Part shown: piece by piece, positions 63,804 through 64,000 of the stretch | Numbering within the stretch: position 1 is the first letter of the stretch | How the letters are laid out: every line of letters begins with the position of its first letter | Assembly: GCA_015689705.1 (NCBI GenBank) | Contig: WVSN01000012.1 | Span: forward strand, 1-64,000 | DNA: 64,000 nucleotides | DNA from: Rhodobacterales bacterium HKCCE3408 | GTDB lineage: Bacteria > Pseudomonadota > Alphaproteobacteria > Rhodobacterales > Rhodobacteraceae | Direction of reading: 5' to 3' | The notes under the pieces: generated by a model | Database searches by the model: none | What the model saw: only the letters and a program-made list of their open reading frames with translations | Told to the model about the DNA's origin: nothing | Position numbers and translations under genes: made by a program

Positions 63804-64000
63804 AGCGGCGCCGGGCGGCCAAATTGGAAGCCCTGCCCGCAATCGACGCCGAGCGCGGCCAGGGTCTTCGCCTCCTCCGCCCGCTCGATCCCCTCCGCCA
63901 CCAGCATCGCGCCGCTTTCCCGGGCGAACTGCACCATCGCGCCGACGAGCGCCCGAAGCGCGCGGTCCATGTCGATCCCGTCGACCAGCGACCGGTCAAG
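63794..64000 (-). CDS. C-terminal end of an EAL-domain protein (c-di-GMP phosphodiesterase type)
   Basis: The minus-strand frame is open from the window edge to a stop at 63796-63794. It reads LDRSLVDGIDMDRALRALVG, then MLVAEGIERAEEAKTL and GVDCGQGFQFGRPAPL. These match the C-terminal part of EAL domains: the DRSLV strand with catalytic-region Asp, VAEGIE with its Glu, and the GQGFxFGRPxPL end. The N-terminal domains lie outside, so whether it is an active phosphodiesterase cannot be judged. Confidence 0.85.
   Translation of the reverse strand, partial: LDRSLVDGIDMDRALRALVGAMVQFARESGAMLVAEGIERAEEAKTLAALGVDCGQGFQFGRPAPLQP

Overview
The window is a chromosomal segment of a high-GC alphaproteobacterium of the order Rhodobacterales (Roseobacter-type, Paracoccaceae/Roseobacteraceae). 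The main grounds are a permuted two-piece tmRNA with the tag ANDNRAPVALAA, the CtrA phosphorelay protein ChpT, an ornithine-lipid pair (olsB-olsA), a DMSP demethylase/acrylyl-CoA reductase pair (dmdA-acuI) typical of marine roseobacters, and an endolysin-holin pair that resembles the detached gene-transfer-agent lysis module of Rhodobacter. Genes are densely packed with many ATGA stop/start overlaps. I see no rRNA operon, insertion sequence, CRISPR array or plasmid gene.

Layout. 0-5 kb: a YicC-type endoribonuclease (5' cut), gmk, a gamma-carbonic-anhydrase-like protein, chpT (reverse), a DUF3553 protein, olsB-olsA and a thiE-like gene. 5-10 kb: tRNA/rRNA methyltransferase, ctaA, M32 carboxypeptidase, enoyl-CoA hydratase, PaaI-type thioesterase, speD. 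10-20 kb: rplM-rpsI with a terminator, c-type cytochrome, a small exported protein, TusA-like protein, ccdA, a hydrolase-P450 pair, then a reverse block (RHH protein, DUF4169, fumC, PmtA-like methyltransferase, SspB, a membrane protein) and ssrA. 20-25 kb: a Cys/His-rich peptide, then DUF2182-DUF1326-DinB-dmdA-acuI as one tight directon. 25-33 kb: flavin reductase, speB, acyltransferase, murI, ccmE, endolysin-holin, a dimethylglycine-dehydrogenase-type enzyme, a ChpT/histidine-kinase-like protein and tRNA-Ser(CGA). 33-43 kb: rplU-rpmA, obgE-proB-proA, a Cys/Met PLP enzyme, a PhoR-like kinase, a LuxR-type regulator and a strongly structured intergenic RNA candidate. 43-50 kb: rpsB-tsf (reverse), psuK-psuG, a DUF502 membrane protein, a YejA-like binding protein and a compact sRNA candidate. 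50-64 kb: bdhA-patatin-acyl-CoA ligase-DsbA-MFS, mfd, a membrane protein, hemB, a SYLF lipoprotein, a penicillin-acylase-type hydrolase, an acetyltransferase and the 3' end of an EAL-domain gene.

Themes. (1) CtrA circuitry: chpT is present and four intergenic sites resemble TTAA-N7-TTAA; the only perfect one precedes the structured RNA candidate near 42.8 kb, and weaker ones precede olsB, the endolysin and a second ChpT-like gene. (2) A dispersed repeat, a GC hairpin followed by GGAGTATTT and an A/G-rich tail, occurs six times. Every copy lies just 3' of a stop codon and points the same way as that gene. (3) Three hairpin terminators share the unusual tail TTCGTYGTT in place of a T-run. (4) Several non-coding RNAs are supported: ssrA (certain), a roughly 76-nt sRNA candidate with a good promoter and a canonical terminator, and the CtrA-linked RNA. 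Family names come from recognition of motifs and were not confirmed by database search.
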